DNA from: Alentia gelatinosa
Taxonomy: Eukaryota > Annelida > Polychaeta > Phyllodocida > Polynoidae
Direction: 5' to 3'
Assembly (NCBI GenBank): GCA_950022655.1
Contig: OX465584.1
Span: forward strand, 30,694,988-30,758,987
Length of the DNA stretch: 64,000 nucleotides
The notes below the pieces were generated by a model that was not told the origin of the DNA, did no database searches, and saw nothing but the letters and a program-made list of their open reading frames with translations. The position numbers and the translations under genes are program-made. This document shows positions 24,213 to 35,381 of this stretch, one piece after another. The number at the start of each line of letters is the position of its first letter. Position 1 is the first letter of the stretch.

Positions 24213-26030
24213 ATTCATTGTGTTCGGGCGTATGATCTCCTGCCTGTTCACTTCGAAATGGTACCTTAGGATATGTTGAATCTGAAAGACATGAATTTGA
24301 TTGTTATCTCTAAATATTGCAACTAGGATATTTTGCTATGAAACTTATAATTTCTGAATAGTATTCTTAAGTCGCATGTGGCCCGATGTAAAAAAGGAAA
24401 GGGAAAAGGGTAAATTGAGCTATTTCAATATGCTTGCAGATTTCAAAGAAAAAATGTAGCAGTATATGTACTACAAAGCGGAGAACTACAACCCTTTTGC
24501 AGACGGTGTAAGGACTGTAGGCAATGCAGTAGCAAATATTGCATTAGGTGGATGCTTGAGGCAGATATTGACCCGTCGATGAAAATACGTCGAGCAATTC
24601 TATGTTGTGTCAGTCCGTGCCTTGGTAAGCGCTTGGTCATTACTAGCTATAGGATAGCGTAGGAGGACGAGATTGACATCTTCTGGAATGGTGTGAAAAT
24701 CTTTGTGTCAAAAAAAAATCTCTCAGCAGGAAATTTCTCCAATCCTTTTATCAATATCAAACTGAATCATGGAATATGAGGTTGTTTTTGCATCTTAGTT
24801 AGAATGCCAACATTTTCAAACCATCATTTCGGCTCTCCTTTAAAGTTCCACATGACATCAAAATATCTATCAGGAATGTTGCAATGCTGTTATATATTTT
24901 AGCTTGCAAAGCAATATTTGGTGTCCTCATTAATACTTAAATAAGGCTCCCTGTAAATGGTTGAACGTCTTGTACTCAGATGGTGCCATATATTTTATTT
25001 TGACTGACAAATCTGGTTCTAGCCTCTCCGTGATTATGGTGGCGCTTCCACTGGTGTACCTTCGAACTATTGTGATAAGAGAAATCACTCTCTATGAGAA
25101 CATGGCGGTAGGTGGCAGCAGAGGCTGCGTTAACGTTTGTCCCTTGAACAATGCAAGATGGTGGTCTCCCTGATCTATCAACAGAGTCGTCTATAGAATA
25201 TATTATCCCATAATTACCTGGAAATGGTTATGAGAGTTCGAAAATAATTTACTATAGCCAGAAACAACAGGAAGGTCCAGTAAAGCCTGGAAATTTTCCT
25301 ATCCCTGGTCATTTCCTCTTTTTATCTTTATTGTGATGAGGATTTGGTACGTGCATGTGTATACAAAAGAAACAGAAAACTGCGATGCCTCTATAGGAAA
25401 TGGATCGAATTATAAATTTCTTAAATCAATTTTTCTTCTCCAGTAAGGGTAATATATTACTACCTGGCTTCAGTTATAGACATTCCTCCAAATTCTCCTC
25501 AAATAAATATTCGTTTAAATGTACCTGTTCATTATAAAAAAACAATTTTCTTCTATTTTTGATTAAACGATAATTCCAAAGGTGTCCATACCCAATGTAC
25601 TTAATTGCATTCATTGGTTCGAAAATAGATCTTATGTTCCTTTGGATAGCCTGTAACAAGTTTGAATGTTTGTATTGATATCTGGTTACGTTGATAAAGA
25701 ACTTAACAATTTCATGGGCAGGGCTTAATGGTGTTTTTGATGGAGCAACAGCCAAGGTTGATATAAGTTTAATATCATATACATGTACACCCTTGAATGA
25801 CGAATCTCTTCACATCAAAGGCATTTTCTTACAAGATGGCGTTTCTTTTAGTATATTTCATTTCATAGCCTACAAAAATACATTTTATTTAGTCCCTTTA
25901 TTTTGACAACAAGCGAAATAGAAAATAAGCGTAACATTTATTCACAATGATAATTCATTATACATTGCTCAACAAGTACAAGGGTGAAGTGGAGGAATAT
26001 TACAATAATGTATAATATCCACAGCAAATG
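24213..26030. other. No gene seen
   Basis: AT-rich sequence between the SINE-like copy and the 3' end of the neuropeptide gene. The frames at 25474-25755 and 24961-25173 show no domain or flanking splice sites. Confidence 0.5.
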
Positions 26031-26171
26031 TATATATCTTTATTTCTCAATAGACTCTCACAATATCTGTTCTTTCAACACACTACTCAACCTTGTAGCA
26101 ACGACCATATAGATTCAATAGGTCAGTATGGACTATGACTGTACATTATGTTGACAGACTGTCAATGTAAA

Positions 26172-26177
26172 TTTATT
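26172..26177 (-). terminator. Candidate poly(A) signal of the YMRFamide precursor
   Basis: An AATAAA on the minus strand lies 187 bases past the stop codon; a second one is at 26039-26044. Either could end the transcript. Confidence 0.45.
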
Positions 26178-26363
26178 AAGTCTTTGCATTTTGCATGATA
26201 TAATTATGCCTCCAGACATGAAGATATGCTATCAACAGAAGGTGCGACTGTGTTCATGCTTGTAGTCAAAGAATTATTAATATTCCGAATCAGTCTTTGT
26301 TCAAATGTGTTTTCAGACTACCAGTAGATAATGAAAGAATATAAAACGTGAGAGTGCGATGTC

Positions 26364-28204
26364 TCATTGCTTGGCATCCTTTTTGCCAAATCGCATGTAC
26401 CTTTTTTCCTCGTCTTTTTCATCAGTGACAGGTTGTATTTGGTCCTTTTTGCCGAATCGCATGTACCTTTTTTCCTCATTCTCTGCGTCACTCTTTTTGC
26501 CAAATTTCAGTCGTTTAAGATCTTGTGGTGTTTTGCCAACACTATCAGAGGTGTCACTTTTTTTGCCAAATCTCATGTATCGTTTGATTTCCTGAGTTAA
26601 TTCTTCATCTTCTCTTTTTCCAAATCGCATGTAGCGTTTTTCTTCCTCTGGTATTTCACTCTTCTTTCCAAATCGCATGTAACGTTTTTCTTGATCTAAA
26701 TCAGTTCCATCTTTCTTCCCAAATCTCATGTATCTCTTTTCTGCATCCATTTCATCACTCTTTTTTCCAAATCTCATGTAATGTTTGTCATTGTTAATTT
26801 CCTGGCCATCTTTTTTTCCAAATCTCATATAACGTTTGTCATTGTCAATATCTTGGCCATCCTTCTTGCCAAATCTCATATAGCGTTTGTCATTGTCAAT
26901 ATCTTGGCCATCCTTTTTGCCAAATCTCATATAACGTTTGTCATTGTCAATATCTTGGCCATCCTTCTTGCCAAATCTCATATAGCGTTTGTCATTGTCA
27001 ATATCTTGGCCATCCTTCTTGCCAAATCTCATATAGCGTTTGTCATTGTCAATATCTTGGCCATCCTTCTTGCCAAATCTCATATAGCGTTTGTCATTGT
27101 CAATATCTTGGCCATCCTTTTTGCCAAATCTCATATAGCGTTTGTCATTGTCAATATCTTGGCCATCCTTCTTGCCAAATCTCATATAGCGTTTGTCATC
27201 GTCAATATCCTGGCCATCCTTCTTGCCAAATCTCATATAGCGTTTGTCATTGTCAATATCATGGCCATCCTTCTTGCCAAATCTCATATAGCGTTTGTCA
27301 TTGTCAATATCTTGGCCATCCTTCTTGCCAAATCTCATATAGCGTTTGTCATTGTCAATATCCTGGCCATCCTTCTTGCCAAATCTCATATAGCGTTTGT
27401 CATTGTCAATATCCTGGCCATCTTTTTTACCGAATCTCATATAAGGCTTATCTCCAGACCGATCCCTCTTACCAAAACGCATGTATCTTTTCTCGGGATC
27501 TTCAACATTTTCAATATCAGCTGATCTCCCAAAACGCATATAATCTTTCTTATCTGGGACCTCAACATCACGTTTACCAAACCGGAGATAACGTTTTTCT
27601 AGTTCATCTTCAAGTTCTGCATCCTGGTCACCACGACCGAATCTCATGTAGCGTTTTCCGAATCGCATATAACGTTTGCCGAATCGCAGGTAACGTTTTT
27701 CCTCATCTGTTAGTTCCTGAGAGCGACCAAAGCGCATGTACCTTTTTTCTGCGCTTTCAGGCTCGGTGTTTGAGCGGCCAAATCTCATATATCGCTTTGC
27801 TTCTTCAATGTCGTCTGCTTGGTTCCCTGACCTTCCGAATCTCATATAGTCACGTTTTTCATCGATATCCTCTGTCTCGCCACGCTTTCCGAAACGCATG
27901 TACCGTTTGGCCATCTCCTCAGCTTCTTCCGCGGGTACTGCTAGCACGGGACTACTTTTGTCGTCGGAGGAACGGTCGACGGAGCGGCCGAAGCGCAGAT
28001 ACTGGCCACCACCACCTCTCTTATCGGCACCTCCAAAACTAGCGTCAAGAAGCTGGGCGTACGCATCAGCCGAGGAAGGGACGGAACGGCCGAACCGGAT
28101 GTAGCCACCGCCACGCCTCTGGCGGAGACCGTGGAAGTCGGCGGAAGTGCGCGTATCGTATACAGGCGCGTCTGGGCTCTGCTCCTCCGAGAAAGCATAG
28201 GCTC
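26364..28204 (-). CDS. YMRFamide (FMRFamide-like) neuropeptide precursor, exon 2
   Basis: Terminal exon of a secreted preprohormone, read from an acceptor at 28205-28207 (tttcatcctacag) to a TGA at 26364-26366; 613 of the 664 residues are encoded here. After a spacer come GGGYIRFG-R and GGGGQYLRFG-R, then 28 YMRF-G and two more YLRF-G cores, and one decayed RLKFG. Most cores follow KR and end in GKK, GKR or GR, the signals for prohormone convertase cleavage, carboxypeptidase trimming and C-terminal amidation in the regulated secretory pathway. Spacers are rich in Asp and Glu, as in molluscan FMRFamide precursors. The main predicted product is YMRFamide, with DYMRFamide twice and YLRFamide. 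The usual start codons are irrelevant: the first in-frame codon is split with exon 1. RFamides of this class act on GPCRs and peptide-gated channels (family knowledge). What is odd is the absence of any FMRF-G. Whether it is the FMRFamide orthologue or a paralogue is not settled here. Confidence 0.97.
26760..27422 (-). repeat. 13-unit 51-bp tandem array inside the neuropeptide exon
   Basis: Thirteen 51-bp units each encode DGQDIDNDKRYMRFGKK or a near copy. Units 1-3 and 6-12 are identical at protein level; unit 4 has DGH, unit 5 has IDDD, and unit 13 reads DGQEINNDKHYMRFGKK. Outside the array the spacers vary in length and sequence. The homogeneity points to recent unequal exchange or conversion within the gene. 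Confidence 0.97.
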
Positions 28205-28596
28205 CTGTAGGATGAAACAGAATGAAAGTGCTTAACGGTGTGTCATAAATGTATAGTTATTATGCACATGTTTCAGTCAACTCGATAGAAAACGTTAAGA
28301 TATCAGACTACTACCTGATCAACATTAAACATTTAAATTCAATCATGTTTGTCTCGTTCCCATTTCAAGCTGCAGTCTCTCATATAGGACACCAATGAAT
28401 GACCTATTCAATTAGGACCAACTGAATTTGAGTATATGTATTCTGGAAGCTGAATCATTAAGATAGAATGTTTTGATCCTCTGAATCACGATTTGTTTAG
28501 TTCTCTATGAAATATCTGTTCATGTCACTGCTTTAAATCAATATAAAGGTGGTCATCGCATTCCCTTCGCATTCAGCCTTGTTTAATGTAGTCAAG

Positions 28597-28713
28597 ATGG
28601 CGGCAAGCCACAAAGAAAGTGCAGACGTGTGCAGGAGTCAAGCCAGGAAGTCATTCATCACAACCGGCAAACACGGCCAGGTCGTTAGTGTTTCCTTAGC
28701 CTATGATGCATGA
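28597..28713 (+). CDS. Short ORF at a YY1-like motif
   Basis: The motif tcaagatggcggcaag matches the YY1 consensus often found at animal start sites, and its ATG opens 38 codons (MAASHKESADVCRSQARKSF and ITTGKHGQVVSVSLAYDA). It lies 393 bases from the start of the neuropeptide repeat exon, on the opposite strand. It could be a small protein, the start of an exon, or a chance frame. No other gene support. Confidence 0.18.
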   Translation: MAASHKESADVCRSQARKSFITTGKHGQVVSVSLAYDA

Positions 28714-29029
28714 TTAATATTCGCCGCTTTATTGACCCTCTTTTACTCGTCCAAGTCCACTCCTAGACGTCACAGATATTTCCGAAGTCATTTTCTGTGC
28801 GATAAGTATGCAGTGGTGATGAGTCATGCTGAGAAGTGTCAGGAGACGTACGGTGGGTATAATCATGAATACGTAATTTGCCTTCTACGCGGCAGGAAAA
28901 AGAAGCAAAAAGGAGTTGGGGAGAGACTGCAGACGACATTTCAAACTAGTGAATAACTCAGTTGGACCTGTTTTGCAAATGGCGACGCCGGAGACGCTCT
29001 ATTACTGTGCACCACTCATGGCGTTGTCC

Positions 29030-29050
29030 CCAGGGGCGCCACTGGTGGAG
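29030..29050 (-). promoter_or_regulatory. CTCF-like motif
   Basis: The minus strand reads tccaccagtggcgcccctgg, one mismatch from the vertebrate-type core ccaccagggggcgc. Other matches to the CTCF consensus are ccagcagatggcgc at 16111-16124 (inside the coding exon) and ccagtagatggcgc at 45116-45129. Confidence 0.3.
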
Positions 29051-31612
29051 GATGCCGTCAACCAATCAGCAGGCAGCTAAACGTGTCCCTGCGCCACACC
29101 TCCGCCAACCGTGTACCATCGCCACCCCTAATTAGTTCTAAATACCAAGGCGCATGCACAAAACAAGCAGGCGATAATGGGAGAAAAGCTACAGGCCATA
29201 AAGACGTCAGTGACACCGGGGCCCAGCAAACAACAGTAATCACGCGTGGCAGACGACTTTTAAAAACAAGAAACATGGAAAGATTGTCTGATAGTTACGC
29301 CACTCAAGGAGCTAAAACTTCTAAGAACAACTATGTGGCTGTAATAAACGTCAGGAACGATTTAACAACCACTGCTGGGACTGGAGTTATATGTCCATAT
29401 CCATGCGTGTTCAGAATCTAGTTTTCTGCGGTATCAAACTAAGCAGTATTAAGACCCATTACACGTTAATGCGGTGTGGAAATCTGGAAGGAAAACAAGA
29501 CTTTCTACTCCAAAGAGCCCATTGGAATGCAGGAATATTTCCTACCTGATACTTATTTAAATGCGCAAAGACAGATTGACCAAATCCCAAGCTTGGTATT
29601 ATCTTATTAAGACTTCATACTTTGTTGGACCTTGAGTTTTCATAACTTGTGGGGTCCTGAAGTTTTGCACATTTTAAGTATATGAGTATTCTGCAGAACA
29701 GTATCCTTAACAAGATGAAAAAGGTCATGATTCTCATAAATTATTGTAATGATAAATCAGCCATATTAAGCACTTTACATGATCCACACAGTTTATAATT
29801 CAATCAACTAAAGTGAAACTAAGTATTCAACATAACTAAATGTGGATTAACTGTGAATATATTTTCAGTTGCGTGTTCCTTATCCTTAGTAAGGTGTGTC
29901 TAACCCGATAGTATGGTATGTAACATTTGCAAAGTCATTTATAACAACTTCGCTGGTTCTTACTCTACTTCCTGTCTTCTAAGAAAACAAAAAAACTACT
30001 TAACCCATTGGAAAGGCAATATCATGCTGGTGGTTATTCATGATAAGATGTAGCTTTTTTGAATTGTAGATTTATAAGGAATTTCCTTCAGAACTATGTT
30101 CTGTTATCTAATTTACCTCTATGTGCATTGGGATGTTTAATGGCTCTTGAAGGTAAGTAAAGACTCTGTCATGGTTAAACTGTTTTTATGCAAGAGGGGC
30201 AATGTTTTAAAAAAATCCTTGATTTATTGCAATTAGTTCTGTGAAACGAGACATTAATTAGATATATTCAGGCAGAAATCCTGTCCCTATACATTTACCA
30301 GGGCGAGAGTTATCTTACTACCGGCACCACACAGGCATGGTATGAATTAAGAGAGTGGTCTTAGCAGTAAGTCTCCACTTCTGGTGACGAATGAACATGG
30401 TGGCTGCAGCGGAACGACAACACAGAACCTTTAGCTTACTAGTCAAGTAATTCAACCACCAAGCTATCTTCCCACACAAGGTAAATAAATGTACAACTGT
30501 GATTCTGAAGATAACTGCCGCTGTAATACACTACGAAAGTTTGTAAATGGAAAACATAATCAATGCAAATAATCTCTACTGGTAAATAGCCTCTACTCCC
30601 TGTATAAAAAGAAAAGATATTGTCTCATAGTTTCATCTAATTTAAAGCAAATTTAGGAAATGACTAGTTTCTACTGGAGATAAAGCATTGTGGACAATAT
30701 CCCATGTAGTTTTTTTCTGAATGAGCAGATTTCAGAGACATTTCTGTATGTATAAGCTGTTACTACCATAAACTAGAAGGAAGAATTTTCTTTGAAATAA
30801 GATAATCAGGTAATGTCTGTTTTGTTTGGCATTTCCAGTCATCACTGTCTCTATGTGAAAGCTTATTATTCAGAGTTACTATCATTTTCACCACGCATCT
30901 AGGTTATCATTCGAAGTGATTTACGCAGAATCAATTATTCCTTATTGTTTATAAAATTACTACAAAACTTTATCAGAAGTGTCTTTTTGGGGGATTTATG
31001 TTTGGTTCTTGGTCACTCGAGAATCATCCCCACCGTATTTGTCGCTTTTCCTATAAACAATAATCAACACATTTCACGCCTATATACTCAATCATTTTCT
31101 ACTTGGCATAGTGCTGCGGACACTTTTCTTGGTACTCAAAACCAGTACCTTAACACATCCATGGAATAGGACCGCCTTGTTGCTAACCTGTGTTAATTGA
31201 TGATAAACAGAAAAGGAGATCAAGGCCAAAACAGCAGAATGACTATGCCTCTTCTTCTGATTGCTTTAACCCTACTGCGAATGAAGAATTAACAACAATT
31301 CCAGTCTTTGTGCACTCTTGTATGTATTCGCAGTCCTGCAGTGTTAATTCAAAACCTCCATTATCTGATACCTAGGAAATCATTCTTTAAGTCTTTGGTA
31401 ATTGTCATTTCCCCCCCTGTTGTCTCTATGTTGGCACCATGCAGTTGTTCTATAATCCTTGCATATATTCAACCGATAACAAGCGTTATGGATGTCCAGA
31501 GAATAGTGTAATGGAGCACAATACACTTATATATCCATGGATATCATACAATGTCATATGACGGTCTCAAATATGTCACAGATACTCTACCGCCATAGGC
31601 TTTGGATACTAT

Positions 31613-31856
31613 CTAGAATACGGTGATTTGGTATAAGGCGGTATAGGCATAGGCATCCCAACCTCCGACTAAACCTATCATATTCCCTTCTGCAGATGCA
31701 GATTTTGAAATACATCCGTTCTCTGTTTTCATGTCTTCCATTATTTGAGGAATCGAAATGTCTTGGCTCCCTGAATCGCCACTCTTACATTCGTCCCTAC
31801 TTCTCATGCTCACCATATCCTTTAGTAAGTATGCAAAGAGAAGAATTCTCCTTAGA
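31613..31856 (-). CDS. Candidate terminal exon nested in the neuropeptide intron
   Basis: A textbook minus-strand acceptor (ctgctgtgtgttttcag, intron end at 31857) opens a 244-base block that is one base plus 80 codons and a TAG. The frame contains LRRILLFAYLLKDMVSMRSR, an acidic Ser-rich middle (CKSGDSGSQDIS) and GLVGGWDAYAYTALYQITVF at the end. Spliced to the signal-peptide exon (phase 1) it would read Leu-stop, giving a 52-residue product, so it would belong to another transcript or be a decoy. No good poly(A) signal lies close by. Family unknown; it may be chance. Confidence 0.28.
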
Positions 31857-32599
31857 CTGAAAACACACAGCAGTTGGCTTTAAGCCAGTAGTTCCTAAGG
31901 CGCCAGCCAGAGACGAGGAGATTTGGAATGTGAACTAAAAGTGTACTCCTGAGCCTGTGTGTTTTCCCGCTGTTTCACCTGAGGATGCTGATCAATGAAG
32001 ACCTTTGCTGTTTGATGTTTATCTGCGTGATGCATAAGAGTTGCCTGTGTGTAGACCATAGCAGTAGACACCAGTTTTATAATACATGGGAAAGGCTAGA
32101 TGTAGATTCCCGACATGAGGTTCTCTTGGAGCAATTTGGCGAAATGTTTGGTTTCTAATTGCGAAAACAAATATACGTGAGATCTACAAATAGACACTCC
32201 CATCTTCATTTACTCTAACTGGATATCCCATTTTCATCAACTGGTCACATGTTTATCCTCTGATCATCACTCCCATACAAGTGTCTCTCAATTGTCACTC
32301 TCATATGATACACTTGTCGTTCTATCAAACTCATGTAGCTCGTCTTTCAATGATTATGCGAGGCTACATATATGCTTGAACGTTCGACATTATATCTCTT
32401 ATATGATTAAAAGCATTCAGGAGTCTGTTTTTTATAACAAATAATACACACAAATATGTTTTACAAACTAAAATGATTTTACAAATGTTACCATTCAATA
32501 CATAGTACAATGCCTGAGGTTATACACTTTGGTACAGATTTACCTCGAAATCGGGAAACGATTTGTATGTCCCCCTTCTTCCATTTCCGGAGAGAAACT

Positions 32600-32740
32600 C
32601 GTGACGTCAGCCTAGCGTGTTGCTTTATTCCCGGACACGTCATTCCTAATTTTCTGTTCCTGTTTGGGTCGGAACCTGCGCATGCCCTTCACGCCAGAAA
32701 GAGAGGTCACGTGATTGAGGCCTTCTCCAACATGGCGTCC
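32600..32740. promoter_or_regulatory. Promoter- or enhancer-like island in the neuropeptide intron
   Basis: Within 140 bp are a CRE (tgacgtca, 32602-32609), an NRF1-like tgcgcatgc (32677-32685), an E-box tcacgtga (32707-32714) and an aacatggcgtcc YY1-like word. The surroundings lack such motifs. Confidence 0.35.
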
Positions 32741-34000
32741 AGATAAGCTTGTCACCTTGTGTTTAAAACCTCATTTTTGTTCCTGGTCGACGACTTGGTT
32801 CCCTAGTACGGCGCGAATTATGAAGACCGGACCCTTTTGGATCTTAAAACTAGGGTTAGGCTTAGAGTTTGGAGTCTATTTGCACAAAATTCTGAATAGA
32901 ATAAAATAGGATACGTGAAGAAATAGGACGGGATTCCTGACAGCTGCTAGATGGCCGGCCGGGGCCCCGGGCCGTGCCAAATTCACCCGTTTCGTGGACC
33001 TAATCAAGAGCGGTATCGGATTCACCGGCGGACCACTCGTATTCGTATTTACCAGTCTGTGAGTGGGTCGCTACCAATCCGGGGACTGTATACATTTGTA
33101 ATGTCAAGTTCGTATTAATAGGTGGATAATAAAAATATATATATTCAGTCACCTTCAAAGACAAGAACAAGCTTTGAGAAAATGCATCTGAGACAACAAA
33201 GCAGACCAGTTGGTCCTTTGTGCTCACGCGACCACTGCAGACATATTACAATGCACTTGATGGTTGAGAGGTCTAACGGGCCTTTCAACCTGAGCTTAAA
33301 ATGTATACGTGTATGGGAATTTAATGCCCCCATTGGTGATTACCAGAAGTCTTTGTGTGGTACACATTACAGACGTGTCTCTCGATCTGATCAAAGGCAG
33401 AGTGATGGTTAATGTCGACGCTCATTATCAAACCTTGTAACCAGGGAATTGCATCAATGTCAAACTGTATCAACAGTACCATGAACTTTAAGTATTGAGT
33501 AATCATAGAAGTATGTATTGTGTTAGTGCAGCTTGTTCTCAGTTTGGCATGAAGGTGCAAGAGTTTGATGAAGAACACTAAATTATTCTACCCTTCATAT
33601 GAATCTCCATAGACATGACAATGTGTGATTATATGCCTCGGTTATGCCATAAAATATCCATATGCCAAATGTGTCATACGAAGCTGAAAGCATGTGACGG
33701 GGTAGGATAAAATCTAAACGTAAAAAAATATCATATGATTGTTTACATGACGTTCATTGTCTTCTGCTATGGATATCTCTCAGCTCTGCTTCATGATATC
33801 ATTCCCGAAGACAAATCACGCCATTAACAATCACGTAAAATTTAGTGACTTTTCTTGATAGTATGTCTCTAGGAGCAGAGGGGTTGAGTAATATTATGTG
33901 GCACATATAATTATAAACCACCAGAAGAGTTATGAGAAGTCACCCAAAACCAGGAATTGGCATGCTGCCAAGGCAGGACAGGGGGTCGTTGAATAATTTA

Positions 34001-34228
34001 GGGTCATATATGAAGGGTACATGGATGTCTCGGCCCCTTCGGCATCTCGGACCCCTTTTCGCGGAGTCATCTCAGCCCCTTAGCGACCGCGTTTCGCGCT
34101 CTCTTTAATAGAAGTGGGGGAAGTTGCCCTTCATCCAAGAAATGGTTAGGGATAGGGATAGGATTTTTTTGCCGTAGGGGGCCGAGGTGCGAAAGGGGCC
34201 GAGACAGCCGGGAATCATATGAAGACCC
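34001..34228. mobile_element. Inverted-repeat element
   Basis: gggtcatatatgaagggtac with tgtctcggcccctt (34001-34039) is matched inverted by aaaggggccgagaca and atcatatgaagaccc (34192-34228). The core is rich in cggcccctt-type words. Confidence 0.55.
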
Positions 34229-34814
34229 TTTCTATACGCTAACGAAACGTGGATCGACTTAATTCAACACTTATCGACTACCTTTGGTGTGAGGTAGAAC
34301 AGATGTAGGAGCTTGTATCTTATTAAACATTAAACCTCCTACGAGGTCTCCTTGTACCAGGTCCTTTTGCTGGTATAAGTTATCCTCTATAGTAAGGATG
34401 TTTCGACAGCCTGCCTGTATAGCACCAAAGAGATACTACCACTGTGGTGGGACACTTGTGTGTAAGTGATCTGACATCAAAGCTTATTATAACATCAATT
34501 ACTTATTGGAAAAAAGTTTTCCCGGAATGTCTGTCCTCCCTGTTGGGGGTGGTCTGACACAGAGTGAGGTTCTCTTCTTTTTTGGAGGTTGAGAAAGTCA
34601 CTTCTTTGCGAGAAAAAATTTTCTTACTCGTTGGTCGCGATGCCGCCTTGTCTGCACACCTATAACATCAATTACTCCCAGTTGTACTTGGCCACTTATC
34701 CTTAACAATGCTGGGGAGGAATCACCTGTGACTTATGGTACATACCATCCAGTCATCAGACGGTTATCCGTCGGCAACTGGATGAATTGGCTTCATATAG
34801 AATCATCAGACTTA

Positions 34815-35096
34815 GGCCCGGCGTCCACCTACTACGATAGGGCTCCGATATGATCTACGATGCACCTCCCGATAAAAATATCAAAATCGCGTCGGAAGCT
34901 CACCTAATATCGGGGCAATTGACCACGTTTCTGCGATTAGACACCGAAAAAAACCCTTGCGATGCGCAGTGGATTGGCATGTCTAGACATTTGTCTACGA
35001 TCTTGCACCTTCCCGATATGTCTCCAATATTTGCTTTTTGTATCGTTGCCATATCGGTAGGTCTAAATTCCTATCGTAGTAGGTGGACGCCATGCC
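34815..35096. mobile_element. TIR element (Harbinger-like MITE), copy 1
   Basis: Starts ggcccggcgtccacctacta after TTA and ends tcgtagtaggtggacgccat before TTAA. The 3-bp TTA/TAA flanks are those favoured by PIF/Harbinger elements; the assignment is inference. Copy 2 begins four bases later. Confidence 0.65.
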
Positions 35097-35100
35097 TTAA

Positions 35101-35381
35101 GGCCCGGCGTCCACCTACTACGATATGGCACCGATATGGTCTACGATGCACCTCCGATAAAAAATCAAAATCGCGTCGGAAGGTTACCTGACATCGGGGC
35201 AGTTGACCACGTTTCTGCGATTAGACACTGATAAAAACCCCATACAACGCATGGTGGATTGGATTGTCTAGACATATGTCTACGATTTTCTACCTTCCCG
35301 ATATGGCACCGATTTTGACATTTTGTATCGGTGCCATATCGGGAGGTCTACGATTCTATTGTAGTAGGTGGACGCCGGGCC
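35101..35381. mobile_element. TIR element (Harbinger-like MITE), copy 2
   Basis: Starts with the same terminal sequence and ends gtagtaggtggacgccgggc followed by TAA. Internal sequence is about 90% like copy 1 by eye. Together they form an unusual head-to-tail pair sharing the TTAA between them. Confidence 0.7.

Noticed and set aside
26781..27524. 247-codon plus-strand open frame rich in Ile, Leu and Val
   Set aside because: It is the exact antisense shadow of the 51-bp neuropeptide array; its hydrophobic repeat has no independent support.
30093..30154. 62-base plus-strand block with acceptor-like ttccttcag and donor AAG|gtaagtaaa
   Set aside because: Short, AT-rich, no partner exon; such pairs are expected by chance in a long intron.
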